The notes under the pieces are model-generated. The model was not told the DNA's origin, made no database searches, and worked only from the letters and a program-made list of their open reading frames with translations. The translations under genes were made by a program, and so were the position numbers. From assembly GCF_013072695.1 (NCBI RefSeq), contig NZ_LXUK01000005.1, positions 186,001 through 250,000 on the forward strand: 64,000 bases of DNA, in the 5' to 3' direction. The stretch is from Acinetobacter sp. Ac_5812 (GTDB lineage: Bacteria; Pseudomonadota; Gammaproteobacteria; Pseudomonadales; Moraxellaceae). Within the stretch, counting starts at the first letter, position 1. Every line of letters starts with the position of its first letter. Of the stretch, positions 7,583 through 16,738 are shown in pieces.

Positions 7583-9757
7583 TTAAAGTGAAGCAAATTC
7601 GGTACCATCTTCATTCGGTTCATGGCTCAGACTTTGTTTCAACATACTTAAGCGTGTTAACACACTCAGCATGAGCGAAAGCTGCTGCAAAATAATCAGC
7701 GATTTCGGGTCGTTGTCATCATTGCGGCCCAAGCGTTCACGAATGGTTTGCATTAGATTTTGTGCTGATAAATCAGGGACTTCATCTCTGAGCAAGGCAC
7801 CTTGAATATCATCCAAAGCTTGATCGAGTAAGCTCAGCACTTCCTGATCTTGAATTTGTTCACGATGTGCCCCCAAGGCTGCGATATAACTTAAAAAGGT
7901 ATGGCTGAGACATAAAAATTCAAAAGCCAAACTTTTTCGGTTCATATCAATATTTGGTTCAGTTGCAATGGTTGAAATCAATGAAGCGACTTCTGCATCG
8001 GTATTGTGCGCAGCGCGTCGAACCACTCGGTAGTTCAAGGCATTGTTACGGCCCTGATGATATTGTTCCACCACCTCGGCCAGATATTTACATTGCGCCT
8101 GTAAGGAGCGTTGAATTGAGCGGGGCAATCTACGGAACTTCCAGTCTGGCCAGATAAAGCTAACCCCAAACCATGCCAAAGCACAGCCAATCACCGTATC
8201 AATAAAACGGGGTAAACCCGCTGCGAATGCAGAGCCATCTAGGTTAAAGTTGATTAAGGCGAGAATGGTAATAAAGGCAGTGGCTTGTGCATATTGTTTA
8301 CTCCGCAGTTCCAGAAATAGGACACCACTCAGGATCAGCATGACCAATTGACCTTCGATTGAAGGAATAAAATAGATAATCGCTAAACCCACAATAATCC
8401 CGATCAGGGTTCCGATGATACGTAGATATAAACGTCGCTTGGTGGCGTTGAAGTTGGGTTGGCAGACAAACAATGCCGTTAATAAAATCCAGTAACCATA
8501 AGCAATATTGGTCATCTGGATAAACAGATAACCAATAAAGAGGACGATGGATAAACGCACGGCATGACGGAAGAGTACCGATTCAGGTGTGAGATGCTGT
8601 TTCACCCGAACCATGATGTCATTCCAGCCTTTGAGATCATCATCTTTGAGCTGACTTTCTGCATGCTCTGCATCAATCTTTTGCAGATTCCGTTCGGTCT
8701 CTAGGTTCTGTAATTGCGCATCAATTGACTTCAGGTTTTGATAGAGCGCAAATAAGGCATTCACCCGTACCTGATCATAATGTCCATCTTCACGCAGTTT
8801 TTCTAAGGACAGTCTTAAATTTTCAAAACTGTGTTTAAAGCGCTTGTTATGCACATAACGGGTACGGCTTAAAATGGATTGTGCCAAGTCCTGACAGGCT
8901 TTGCCTTGAATAGATAAAATCCGTTGAAAGCGGAATAAGATATCGCTGTGCTGAAAGACCTTTGCCAGCTTTTGATAATCGATATGCGCCGAGTCCGCGC
9001 GTTCATGAATATCTTGTGCCACAAAATAATATTGCAGACTGCGCCGAGTATCTTTTTGTCCTCGGTCGCCCTTCAAACGAGTCAATAACGACATACGGAG
9101 GTCATTGAAGATCCCCACCAATTTGCCATTTTCCAAGGCGATATCAATCATGCTTTGTTGATAGCTTGATGGCGTCATGTCCACATCAAATAGATTTGAC
9201 TTAGCAAATAAAAAGCTACCGAGGGCTGAATAGGAAGCTGAAAGTTGATCCTGAACTTTTCGGACAGGGAACAGCAGAAAGCTGATGGTTGAAAGTAAAC
9301 CATACCAAGCCGCACCGACAACAAGCAGAGCAGGTTGCAGATACCATTGTTCAAATAAATGTACGCCCAACATGGAATAGACCGAAATGACCAGACAACC
9401 ATAGGCAATGGTGGCATAGCGACGACCTAAAGAACCCAATAAGATCCAGCCGATACAAGAGGCGATTAATCCAATTGCAAAGGCGATCGGATAGGGGAAT
9501 AACAGTTGAACCGAAGCCGCTGTAATGAAGAACCCAATATAGGTATAAATCAGGTTCATGATGCGCACAGAAAAGCGGTCATCAATATCACTAATGGCTG
9601 CTGCAACGACACCGAGTGTTAAGGGAATCGTTGCCAATTGATAATCTAAAAGATAGGGAACAAAAGCAGTCCCCGTAAAGGCGATTAACATACGCACGTT
9701 ATACATCAATGTGGTGTTATAGGTTGCTTGTCTTAAACGTCCGAACCAAGGATTCAA
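7583..9757 (-). CDS. yccS: YccS/FUSC-family inner-membrane transporter-like protein
   Basis: About 724 residues with the two-lobed plan of YccS: a hydrophobic block of several helices (about 20-175, with TIPLTLGVVAAAISDIDDRF and GSLGRRYATIAYG), a long soluble helical region (about 190-380), a second hydrophobic block (about 395-510, the FUSC module) and a soluble tail. Family members resemble aromatic-acid efflux proteins, but the substrate of YccS is not known. The longest frame opens at GTG 9808, but a TTG at 9757 has AAGGA six bases ahead and matches the length and N-terminus of E. coli YccS, so I chose TTG. It diverges from the drug exporter gene at 9865. Confidence 0.85.
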   Translation of the reverse strand: MNPWFGRLRQATYNTTLMYNVRMLIAFTGTAFVPYLLDYQLATIPLTLGVVAAAISDIDDRFSVRIMNLIYTYIGFFITAASVQLLFPYPIAFAIGLIASCIGWILLGSLGRRYATIAYGCLVISVYSMLGVHLFEQWYLQPALLVVGAAWYGLLSTISFLLFPVRKVQDQLSASYSALGSFLFAKSNLFDVDMTPSSYQQSMIDIALENGKLVGIFNDLRMSLLTRLKGDRGQKDTRRSLQYYFVAQDIHERADSAHIDYQKLAKVFQHSDILFRFQRILSIQGKACQDLAQSILSRTRYVHNKRFKHSFENLRLSLEKLREDGHYDQVRVNALFALYQNLKSIDAQLQNLETERNLQKIDAEHAESQLKDDDLKGWNDIMVRVKQHLTPESVLFRHAVRLSIVLFIGYLFIQMTNIAYGYWILLTALFVCQPNFNATKRRLYLRIIGTLIGIIVGLAIIYFIPSIEGQLVMLILSGVLFLELRSKQYAQATAFITILALINFNLDGSAFAAGLPRFIDTVIGCALAWFGVSFIWPDWKFRRLPRSIQRSLQAQCKYLAEVVEQYHQGRNNALNYRVVRRAAHNTDAEVASLISTIATEPNIDMNRKSLAFEFLCLSHTFLSYIAALGAHREQIQDQEVLSLLDQALDDIQGALLRDEVPDLSAQNLMQTIRERLGRNDDNDPKSLIILQQLSLMLSVLTRLSMLKQSLSHEPNEDGTEFASL

Positions 9758-9864
9758 AGTTTGTCCTTTTTGTATTCTGCAATCAATTTTCTGATTCTTA
9801 TTATGCACAAATATGTTGAGGATGCTAAGCTTAGAATGGTGATTAACATGAAAAGTAGAGCATT

Positions 9865-11079
9865 ATGCAGGCAGAGCAAACCAATCAGCGTCAATATTCA
9901 ACAGCATGGATTTTGTTGCTTGCTTTGTTAACCGCATTAGGGCCGCTATCGATTGATATGTACTTACCTGCACTGCCGCAAATGGCAGATGAGTTCGGGG
10001 TCAGTACTCAAATGGTTGCCAATACCTTACCCGCTTATTTCTTGGGACTGGCGATTGGACAGTTGATTTATGGACCTGTCAGTGACCGGATTGGCCGTAA
10101 AAAGCCTTTATATTTTGGCTTGGCCTTGTATGCAATTGCCAGCTTGGCCTGTGTATTTGCAAGCAATGAGTGGGCTTTGATTGCAGCTCGTATCTTTCAA
10201 GCTTTAGGTGGCTGTGTCGGTGTAGTCATGGCGAGAGCAACCATTCGTGATCGTCTGGATATGCATGGCTCTGCACAAGCCTTTTCCAGCATGATGATTG
10301 TGATGGGGCTGGCACCGATTCTGGCGCCAATCTTTGGTGCATGGATTCTTAACTTCTTTCCATGGCAAGCAATTTTTATCACTTTATCAATGATCGGGGT
10401 GATGTGTTGGCTTTGTGTGCATTTCTTCTTTAAAGAATCTCTACCTGTCGAACGCCGTTTAAAACTCTCGGCTTATCAAGTCACGACCCTTTATGCTGCA
10501 ATTTTAAAAGATGAAAGTTTCCGTGTGCCGATGTTTGCGGGTTGTTTAACTGGGGCAGCCTTATTCTGCTATATCAGCTCGGCTTCCGAAGTGTTTATGG
10601 GACAATATGGTTTGTCGCAGCAACATTTTTCCTATGCCTTTGCTTTAAATGCCGCAGGGATCATGTTGATGTCTTCGCTGAATAAACATTTGAATACCCG
10701 AATGGGAATTTTTCAGCGTTTACGCCTTGGTGGTTTAATCCAGTGTTTTGGGGCATTGATTGTACTGTGTGCGGGGCTGATGGCAGATGCACCGTTATTA
10801 CTTCTAATGTCTGGCTTATTTTTGGTGGTGTCTGGAATTGGTCTAACTGGGCCGAATGCGATGGCTTTGGCGATGTCTCAACAAGGTGCACGTGCAGGTA
10901 CGGCCAGTGCCATCATGGGCAGTATGCAGTTTGCTTGTGGTTTACTGGCAGGGATTATTTTGAATTTCTTGGTGTGGAAGGCATCTCTCAACATGGGCAT
11001 CATGATGCTTTTATTTACCAGTGCTGGTTTTTTTGCCATTTTAAAAGTTGGAAAACAACAAAGCAGTCTCTCTGCCTAG
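9865..11079 (+). CDS. bcr: Bcr/CflA family multidrug efflux MFS transporter
   Basis: This 404-residue protein has about twelve membrane helices of the major facilitator superfamily and the DHA1 signatures: LGPLSIDMYLPALPQMA in helix 1, GPVSDRIGRKKPLYFG (motif A) between helices 2 and 3, and AR.FQALGGCVGVVMARA in helix 4. These mark the Bcr/CflA drug:proton antiporters, which export compounds such as bicyclomycin, sulfonamides or chloramphenicol. The actual substrate range cannot be read from the sequence. It is transcribed away from yccS and meets the nitroreductase gene head-on at a shared hairpin. Confidence 0.88.
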   Translation: MQAEQTNQRQYSTAWILLLALLTALGPLSIDMYLPALPQMADEFGVSTQMVANTLPAYFLGLAIGQLIYGPVSDRIGRKKPLYFGLALYAIASLACVFASNEWALIAARIFQALGGCVGVVMARATIRDRLDMHGSAQAFSSMMIVMGLAPILAPIFGAWILNFFPWQAIFITLSMIGVMCWLCVHFFFKESLPVERRLKLSAYQVTTLYAAILKDESFRVPMFAGCLTGAALFCYISSASEVFMGQYGLSQQHFSYAFALNAAGIMLMSSLNKHLNTRMGIFQRLRLGGLIQCFGALIVLCAGLMADAPLLLLMSGLFLVVSGIGLTGPNAMALAMSQQGARAGTASAIMGSMQFACGLLAGIILNFLVWKASLNMGIMMLLFTSAGFFAILKVGKQQSSLSA

Positions 11080-11093
11080 AGAAACTGCTTTGT
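11056..11093. terminator. Bidirectional terminator between bcr-like gene and nitroreductase
   Basis: An 11-bp stem AACAAAGCAGT / ACTGCTTTGTT encloses a second short stem (CTCT / AGAG). The stop codon of the transporter gene lies inside the loop. Confidence 0.7.
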
Positions 11094-11101
11094 TTACAGG
11101 T

Positions 11102-11806
11102 CTAGTCTAAAAACACTGTGAAGTTCTCAACGGGTTCACGCGGGGTAATAAAAGTATTCACAATATGCTCAGGGTCTGCATGACCTAAAGCCACCGCACA
11201 GACCAGTTCTTCATCTTCTGGTGCACCCAAAATATCCAGCACGATTGGATGGAAATGATTCCATGCCGCCTGTGGACATGTGTCTAAGCCACGTGCTTTA
11301 GCAGCCACCATGACATTCTGAATCATCATGGCAATATCCATTTTTGAACCGATGCCCATCACTTTATTGACGGTAAAATATAGGGCTACGGGTGCATCAA
11401 ACAATTGGAAGTTACGCAATTGCTGCGCTGCCATTTTTTCTTTTTCGCCTTTTTGAATGCCCAATAAGCCATACAGTCCCCAACCATTGGCACGACGACG
11501 ATCAATAAACGGTGAAATCCACGTTGCAGGATAATAGGCAAAGGTTTCTTGATATTGCACTGCCAGTTCTGGTTTTTGTAATAGTTCAATCTGTGCGGCA
11601 CAGACACGGTCTATCATCTCTGCGCGTTTTTGCCCTGTCACAACATAAACTTTCCATGGCTGAACATTGGTTCCTGAAGGTGCGCGACTGGCAACCGCTA
11701 AAATATCTTTAATGGTTTGCGTCTCAATCGGGGTGTCTAAAAATGCACGGACTGAATGGCGAGATGTAATCGCTTCATCTACATAGCGGACGTGTTCCGT
11801 GTTCAT
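11102..11806 (-). CDS. Nitroreductase family FMN oxidoreductase
   Basis: The 234-residue protein is a flavin-dependent nitroreductase. Visible family features are SRHSVRAFLDTPI near the start (FMN phosphate contact), APSGTNVQPWKVYVV, and in the C-terminal half GLDTCPQAAWNHFHPIV followed by ALGHADP. Such enzymes use NAD(P)H to reduce nitroaromatics, quinones or related compounds; the physiological substrate is unknown. The ATG has AGGAG five bases upstream. It is convergent with the drug exporter. I cannot tell NfnB-like from other subgroups with certainty. Confidence 0.85.
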   Translation of the reverse strand: MNTEHVRYVDEAITSRHSVRAFLDTPIETQTIKDILAVASRAPSGTNVQPWKVYVVTGQKRAEMIDRVCAAQIELLQKPELAVQYQETFAYYPATWISPFIDRRRANGWGLYGLLGIQKGEKEKMAAQQLRNFQLFDAPVALYFTVNKVMGIGSKMDIAMMIQNVMVAAKARGLDTCPQAAWNHFHPIVLDILGAPEDEELVCAVALGHADPEHIVNTFITPREPVENFTVFLD

Positions 11807-12230
11807 AAAAACTCCTGATCATGTTGGTTTTGTCGTATCCGCAGACTATAAATCAATAAATAAACTTTAGTGATGATTTTCACGGAAAATTTTAATTGAG
11901 TATAAAAAGTGATCACTGAAAAGAAAGAATTAATGTGTCTTGTTACTCATTTTTAAAGTTTTGTGCAGTTTGTGTGAAAAAGAAAACTATTAGTAACATA
12001 ATGAAATCGAAAAATTATTTTTTTATTGTCATGAAAATGGGTAAAACTCCTTAAATAAAAAGTACACACAATATCCGAAATTTATGCATAATACGCCCTT
12101 TTTAAAAATTGATTAGGCTTTCCTTACTGATTGGGTGAGGGGGAATTTTCTATTTACAGATGTATTGAATTTATCCAATTTTACGTCTGTGGGAAATGTT
12201 GAAATATACACCATATACAAGGAGCTTCTC
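11807..12230. other. Intergenic region upstream of the DcaP-like porin
   Basis: This 424-bp AT-rich stretch separates the nitroreductase start from the porin start. No gene is evident. It must hold promoters for both divergent genes, but I see no convincing paired -35 and -10 boxes. The clear structure is the leader hairpin at 12156-12190. Confidence 0.5.
12156..12190 (+). promoter_or_regulatory. Candidate leader hairpin in the 5' region of the DcaP-like porin
   Basis: ACAGATGT pairs with ACGTCTGT (one G-U pair in RNA) and encloses a second short stem ATTG/CAAT. It ends 40 bases before the porin ATG, so it would lie in the mRNA leader. It may affect transcript stability or an sRNA contact; this is inference. 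Confidence 0.35.
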
Positions 12231-13580
12231 ATGAGTTTATCTCTCATCCGTAAGCCGTTTATCATGCAAGGTTTAGCACTTACAGTTGCAGCCTTAATGA
12301 TGAACAACACGCATGCTGCTAGTGAGCAAGAACAGATTCAGCAACTTCGTGATGAAGTAAAGGAATTAAAAGCGTTATTACAGCAATATGTTCCCCAAGC
12401 AAAACAACAAAATGACCTTGCACAAGTAAAGGAACATTCTAATTTTAAGGAAACACATCCAGATCACCCTGCAAATGCAGCGGTTGCACCTGCGGTTCCA
12501 AAGAAATCACAATTGGTGTTTAACACTGCTTCTGGCGCAGAAGTTAAATTACATGGTTTCTTGCGTGGCGATGCTTCTTATCAAGCCAAAGGTGGTGACG
12601 GGATCTTTAACCGTATCAATAAAGTGGATTTAGAAGGCGCTGAAAAGAACAGTGATCGTTTCTATAGCACGGCAACGGTTACGCGTTTAGGGCTTGATTT
12701 TAAAGCGCCTGTGGAAGGCGCAGAAGTCGGCGGTAAACTGGAAGTTGACTTCCGTGGTGGTAGCAGCAATGACACCATTCGTATCCGTCATGCTTATTTA
12801 ACCTTTAATGATTGGTTATTTGGTCAAACCACTTCGACTTTCTTGGCAACAGATTTACAGCCAGAAATGTTAGATTTCAACTCACCACTGGGTATTGGTA
12901 CTTACCGTACACCAATGGTTCGTTATAGCGGTGCATTGAATCCGAATACACATTATTTCGTTGCCTTAGAAAAAGGCAATGATGATAACCGTGCACCTGC
13001 GTTAACTTCAAAATTAAAATATGATTTTGCTGAAGGTCAGGGTACAAGTTCTGCACGTGTGTTACTTACTGAAGCCCGCAGTAAAGCTGCCTATAACAAT
13101 GACAAACAGCTCAGTGCTGATGATTCAGAATTAGGCTGGGGTGTTGCGCTTGGTGCGAAATATAAGTTCAGCGATGCTTTACAGGCGATGATTGATTACT
13201 CGCATGTCAAAGGTGACAGCAAATTCTTGTTGTATACCAACAATGCTTACAACGTAAACCCGAATAATTTTGGTTTAAACCTAAATGAGTTTGATGCGTT
13301 GACGCTCGGTGCGACTTATCAAATTAATTCTAAATTACGTAGCACGTTGGCTTATGGCGCCATGTTTGCTGATGATAGCAATGACTTTGCTAAACAAGCG
13401 GTGATTGCAAAAGATGCTGCACAGAACAAAACTTTGCAACAAGGTTGGTGGAATATCATGTATTCGCCAGTTACACCGATTACGTTTGGTCTAGAGTATG
13501 TCTACGGTGAACGTAAGACCTTTGATGGACAAAAAGGTAAGGATAATCGTGTAGGGGCCATGGCTCGCTATAACTTCTAA
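12231..13580 (+). CDS. DcaP-like trimeric outer-membrane porin
   Basis: The 449-residue precursor starts with a signal peptide (MSLSLIRKPF, hydrophobic core, cleavage near NTHA|A) and then an N-terminal helix with heptad-like spacing (QEQIQQLRDEVKELKALLQQ, about 34-55). That helix is the hallmark of DcaP proteins, where it forms a periplasmic coiled coil. The rest is a beta barrel with alternating strands ending in MARYNF with a terminal aromatic residue. DcaP porins of Acinetobacter take up negatively charged compounds such as dicarboxylic acids. The ATG at 12231 has AAGGAG eight bases ahead and removes an upstream extension lacking a ribosome site. Its neighbours are glutamate and alanine symporters, suggesting anionic amino acids as cargo. 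Confidence 0.88.
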   Translation: MSLSLIRKPFIMQGLALTVAALMMNNTHAASEQEQIQQLRDEVKELKALLQQYVPQAKQQNDLAQVKEHSNFKETHPDHPANAAVAPAVPKKSQLVFNTASGAEVKLHGFLRGDASYQAKGGDGIFNRINKVDLEGAEKNSDRFYSTATVTRLGLDFKAPVEGAEVGGKLEVDFRGGSSNDTIRIRHAYLTFNDWLFGQTTSTFLATDLQPEMLDFNSPLGIGTYRTPMVRYSGALNPNTHYFVALEKGNDDNRAPALTSKLKYDFAEGQGTSSARVLLTEARSKAAYNNDKQLSADDSELGWGVALGAKYKFSDALQAMIDYSHVKGDSKFLLYTNNAYNVNPNNFGLNLNEFDALTLGATYQINSKLRSTLAYGAMFADDSNDFAKQAVIAKDAAQNKTLQQGWWNIMYSPVTPITFGLEYVYGERKTFDGQKGKDNRVGAMARYNF

Positions 13581-13712
13581 GCCACCTATCCAGTAGGTGT
13601 AAATCATCCGTGAAAACTGATCGATGAAATAGGCCTTAGTTCTTGCTTAGAACTGTATGCTTTTTATTAAGTTGATTGAGTTTTCACTCATTTTGAGAGT
13701 TACTATTTTATG

Positions 13713-13747
13713 CGTTCCAAAGTGGTGAAAAAACCACCGGTAGAACG
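13713..13747 (+). promoter_or_regulatory. Stem-loop just upstream of gltS
   Basis: CGTTC and GAACG form an outer stem and GTGGT/ACCAC an inner stem, ending about 22 bases before the gltS ATG. There is no T-run, so it is not an obvious terminator. It could shield or stabilise the gltS leader. Confidence 0.35.
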
Positions 13748-13769
13748 AATAAAATAAACGGAAGAAGAT

Positions 13770-15005
13770 ATGGAATTTACTTTTAATGGTTTCTATACCC
13801 TAATTTCGGCGGTCATCGTCTTGTTATTAGGACGTTTGCTCGTTAATAAAATTGACTTCTTAAAACGCTATAACATTCCTGAGCCTGTGGCTGGTGGTTT
13901 GGTTGCCGCGGTACTTTCACTACTTGTACACTCACTTTGGGGTTACAGTATTGTCTTTAGTAGTGAATTACAAACCAGTTTTATGTTGATCTTCTTCGCT
14001 TCGATTGGCTTAAGTGCGAATTTCATGAAGCTCAAAGAAGGAGGGATTGGTTTAGTTCTATTCTTGATCTGCGTCGCTTCATTTATTGTGGTGCAGAATG
14101 CTGTGGGTATGAGCCTCGCTACTCTATTGGGTATTGATCCTTTAATTGGTTTGATTGCAGGTTCAATCACATTGACCGGTGGTCATGGTACCGCAGGTGC
14201 TTGGGGTGAAATTCTTGAGACTCAGCATGGAATTCAAGGTGCGTTGGCTCTAGGTATGGCGAGTGCAACTTTCGGTCTGATTATCGGTGGTATTATCGGT
14301 GGTCCATTGGCGAAGTTGTTGATTAACCGTTATAGCCTTGCTCAAGCACAGACCCCAGCTGAAATCAAAAATCGCGATACGCATTTAGATCAACATCCAG
14401 ACGAGCTAGCACCATTTGAAAATCCACATCAGGTTCGTTTAATTACGGCTGATAATGCGATTACGACTTTGGGTATGTTTGCTGCGTGTTTGGCATTTGC
14501 AGAATTCATGACTGGTTTCAGTAAGGGCACTTGGTTCGAGTTACCAACATTTGTTTGGGCACTTGGCGGTGGTGTGATCTTGCGTAATGTCTTAGAAAGC
14601 GTATTAAAAGTAGATATCTTTGACCGTGCAATTGATGTGTTTGGTAATGCATCATTATCGCTTTATCTTGCAATGGCATTGCTTTCATTGAAATTATGGC
14701 AGTTGGCAGATTTGGCTGGCCCGCTTGTCGTTATTTTAGGTGCGCAAACCATTACGATGGCATTATATGCTGCATTTATTACCTTCCGCGTCATGGGTAA
14801 AAACTACGATGCAGCGGTATTGGCGGCAGGTCACTGTGGTTTTGGTATGGGGGCAACACCAACTGCAGTTGCAAACATGCAAGCGATTACCAATATGTAT
14901 GGACCATCTCATAAAGCCTTCTTGATTGTTCCGCTTTGTGGTGCGTTCTTCGTTGATTTAATTAACGCAACAGTAATTCAATTAATTTTGAAATTCTTTG
15001 CCTAA
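13770..15005 (+). CDS. gltS: Sodium/glutamate symporter GltS
   Basis: This 411-residue inner-membrane protein imports glutamate with sodium. It matches GltS along its length: the N-terminus MEFTFNGFYTLISAVIVLLLGR, the PEPVAGGLVAA segment, GHGTAGAWGE in the first half, and GHCGFGMGATPTAVANM in the second half. The last two are the inverted-repeat re-entrant loops that bind substrate and sodium. About ten membrane helices are visible. The start has GGAAGAAG seven bases upstream. It sits between a porin gene and a second sodium symporter gene and is followed by a strong terminator, so it is probably its own transcript with a hairpin leader. Confidence 0.95.
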   Translation: MEFTFNGFYTLISAVIVLLLGRLLVNKIDFLKRYNIPEPVAGGLVAAVLSLLVHSLWGYSIVFSSELQTSFMLIFFASIGLSANFMKLKEGGIGLVLFLICVASFIVVQNAVGMSLATLLGIDPLIGLIAGSITLTGGHGTAGAWGEILETQHGIQGALALGMASATFGLIIGGIIGGPLAKLLINRYSLAQAQTPAEIKNRDTHLDQHPDELAPFENPHQVRLITADNAITTLGMFAACLAFAEFMTGFSKGTWFELPTFVWALGGGVILRNVLESVLKVDIFDRAIDVFGNASLSLYLAMALLSLKLWQLADLAGPLVVILGAQTITMALYAAFITFRVMGKNYDAAVLAAGHCGFGMGATPTAVANMQAITNMYGPSHKAFLIVPLCGAFFVDLINATVIQLILKFFA

Positions 15006-15012
15006 GTCGGAT

Positions 15013-15038
15013 CAAAAGCCCCAAGCGGGGCTTTTTTG
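15013..15038 (+). terminator. Rho-independent terminator of gltS
   Basis: AAAAGCCCC-AAG-CGGGGCTTTTTT directly after the gltS stop codon. Confidence 0.9.
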
Positions 15039-15099
15039 ATTCATCCATTGTTATCGTATATGTACGGATGTACATAAAATATTTAAAAGCGAATAAGTG

Positions 15100-16581
15100 A
15101 TGAATGAAAAATTAAATGACACCCTGATGGCTTGGGTAAGTTTTTTCAATGATCCTTTATGGGACTTTCTCGTTGTTTTCCTGCTTGCAGTCGGTATTTT
15201 CTATACTGTTGCAACGAAAGCTGTACAGATTAGAATGTTCTTCCACAGTATCAAGGTGATGAAGAGCAGTCGTACGAAAGGTGAAGAGAAAGATTCACAT
15301 GGACTTACACCATTTCAGGCTTTTGTAACGGGGTTAGCAAGCCGTGTGGGTGTAGGTAATATTGCGGGTGTTGCAATTGCGATTGCGATTGGTGGACCGG
15401 GTGCGGTGTTCTGGATGTGGTTTACTGCGATTCTCGGGATGAGCTCAGCATTTATCGAATCCTCACTCGCACAATTGTTTAAAGTCAGAGACAGTAACAG
15501 TAAGCAATTCCGCGGTGGACCGGCTTATTATATTACTCAAGGCTTACGTAGCAAAACCTTTGGTGTGATCTTCGCGCTTGCACTGATCTTTACCTATGGT
15601 TTTGTATTTAACTCAGTTCAGATTAATGCGATTGCCAATGCATCTTCACATGCATGGGGTTGGGACAAAGCCAATCTCATCGCTCACTTAGGCGGTGTAG
15701 ATTTAGAAATCTCATGGGTTGGTCTGGCGCTCGTTGTCTTGGTTGCTCTGGCTATTTTTGGTGGTATTAAGCGTATCGCTAAATTTGCAGAAATGTTTGT
15801 ACCGTTAAAAGCAGGTCTGTATTTAGCAGTGGCGATGTATATTGCGATCAGCAATTACGAACTTCTTCCAGGTATCTTTAAACTAATCTTCACTGAAGCA
15901 TTCCAGTTTAATGCAGCAGCGGGTGGTTTCTTTGGTGCAATGATCTCGATGGCAATGATGCAAGGGATTAAGCGTGGTTTGTTCTCAAACGAAGCAGGTA
16001 TGGGTTCTGCACCGAATGCGGCGGCAGCATCGGATGTAAAACATCCAGTGAACCAAGGTTTGGTTCAAATGCTCGGTGTATTCGTAGATACCTTTATTGT
16101 CTGTACCAGTACCGCGATCATTATCTTGGTGTCGGGTGTTTACCATGATGCGGGCTTTGTTGGTGTTGAACTGACCCAACGTGCACTAGAGACACAAGTG
16201 GGTAGCTGGGGCGGTGATTTCCTTGCGATCTTATTATTCTTATTCTGTTACTCAGCTGTTCTAGGTAACTATGCTTATGCAGAAAGTAATGTGCAGTTTA
16301 TTAATAACAATCCGAAAGTGATGTTCATCTTCCGAATCTTTGTATTGGTGATGGTGTATTTCGGTGCGATCGGTAGTGTTCCACTGGTTTGGTCAATGGC
16401 TGACTTGTTCATGGGTATCATGGCAACGATTAACTTGATCGCAATCTTGCTGTTAACGCCAATGGCGCGGACTTTGTTAAAAGACTATACCTCGCAGCTT
16501 AAGAAAGGTATTAAAGAACCTGAGTTTAAGATTGATAATTATCCAGAGTTGAAGAAAAGAGTCGACTCTGATATTTGGTAA
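15100..16581 (+). CDS. Alanine/glycine:cation symporter (AGCS family)
   Basis: A 493-residue inner-membrane protein of the alanine/glycine:sodium symporter family (AgcS, YaaJ, AlsT). Signature regions include GLASRVGVGNIAGVAIAIAIGGPGAVFWMW in the first quarter and GIKRGLFSNEAGMGSAPNAAA in the second half, both characteristic of the family. The protein has about ten or eleven helices. It should take up L- or D-alanine or glycine with sodium. ATG at 15100 is chosen over a GTG three bases earlier. The gene sits 94 bp behind gltS but across its terminator, so it probably has its own promoter. Confidence 0.92.
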   Translation: MNEKLNDTLMAWVSFFNDPLWDFLVVFLLAVGIFYTVATKAVQIRMFFHSIKVMKSSRTKGEEKDSHGLTPFQAFVTGLASRVGVGNIAGVAIAIAIGGPGAVFWMWFTAILGMSSAFIESSLAQLFKVRDSNSKQFRGGPAYYITQGLRSKTFGVIFALALIFTYGFVFNSVQINAIANASSHAWGWDKANLIAHLGGVDLEISWVGLALVVLVALAIFGGIKRIAKFAEMFVPLKAGLYLAVAMYIAISNYELLPGIFKLIFTEAFQFNAAAGGFFGAMISMAMMQGIKRGLFSNEAGMGSAPNAAAASDVKHPVNQGLVQMLGVFVDTFIVCTSTAIIILVSGVYHDAGFVGVELTQRALETQVGSWGGDFLAILLFLFCYSAVLGNYAYAESNVQFINNNPKVMFIFRIFVLVMVYFGAIGSVPLVWSMADLFMGIMATINLIAILLLTPMARTLLKDYTSQLKKGIKEPEFKIDNYPELKKRVDSDIW

Positions 16582-16609
16582 TTTGATTTAACTCAAGTTG
16601 AGTTATATG

Positions 16610-16637
16610 AAAAAGCTCCTTTCGAGGAGCTTTTTTT
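16610..16637 (+). terminator. Rho-independent terminator of the AGCS symporter gene
   Basis: AAAAAGCTCCT-TTCG-AGGAGCTTTTTTT, a stem closed by a stable TTCG loop and followed by a T-run. Confidence 0.92.
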
Positions 16638-16738
16638 ATGAAGTTTTTATGAAAAATACAAAAAATTGATACAGCATTTAGGCTTGGCAAACGCTAAAAT
16701 TTAGTCAAGAAATATCGTAAAGATGGCAATTGTTGCGT

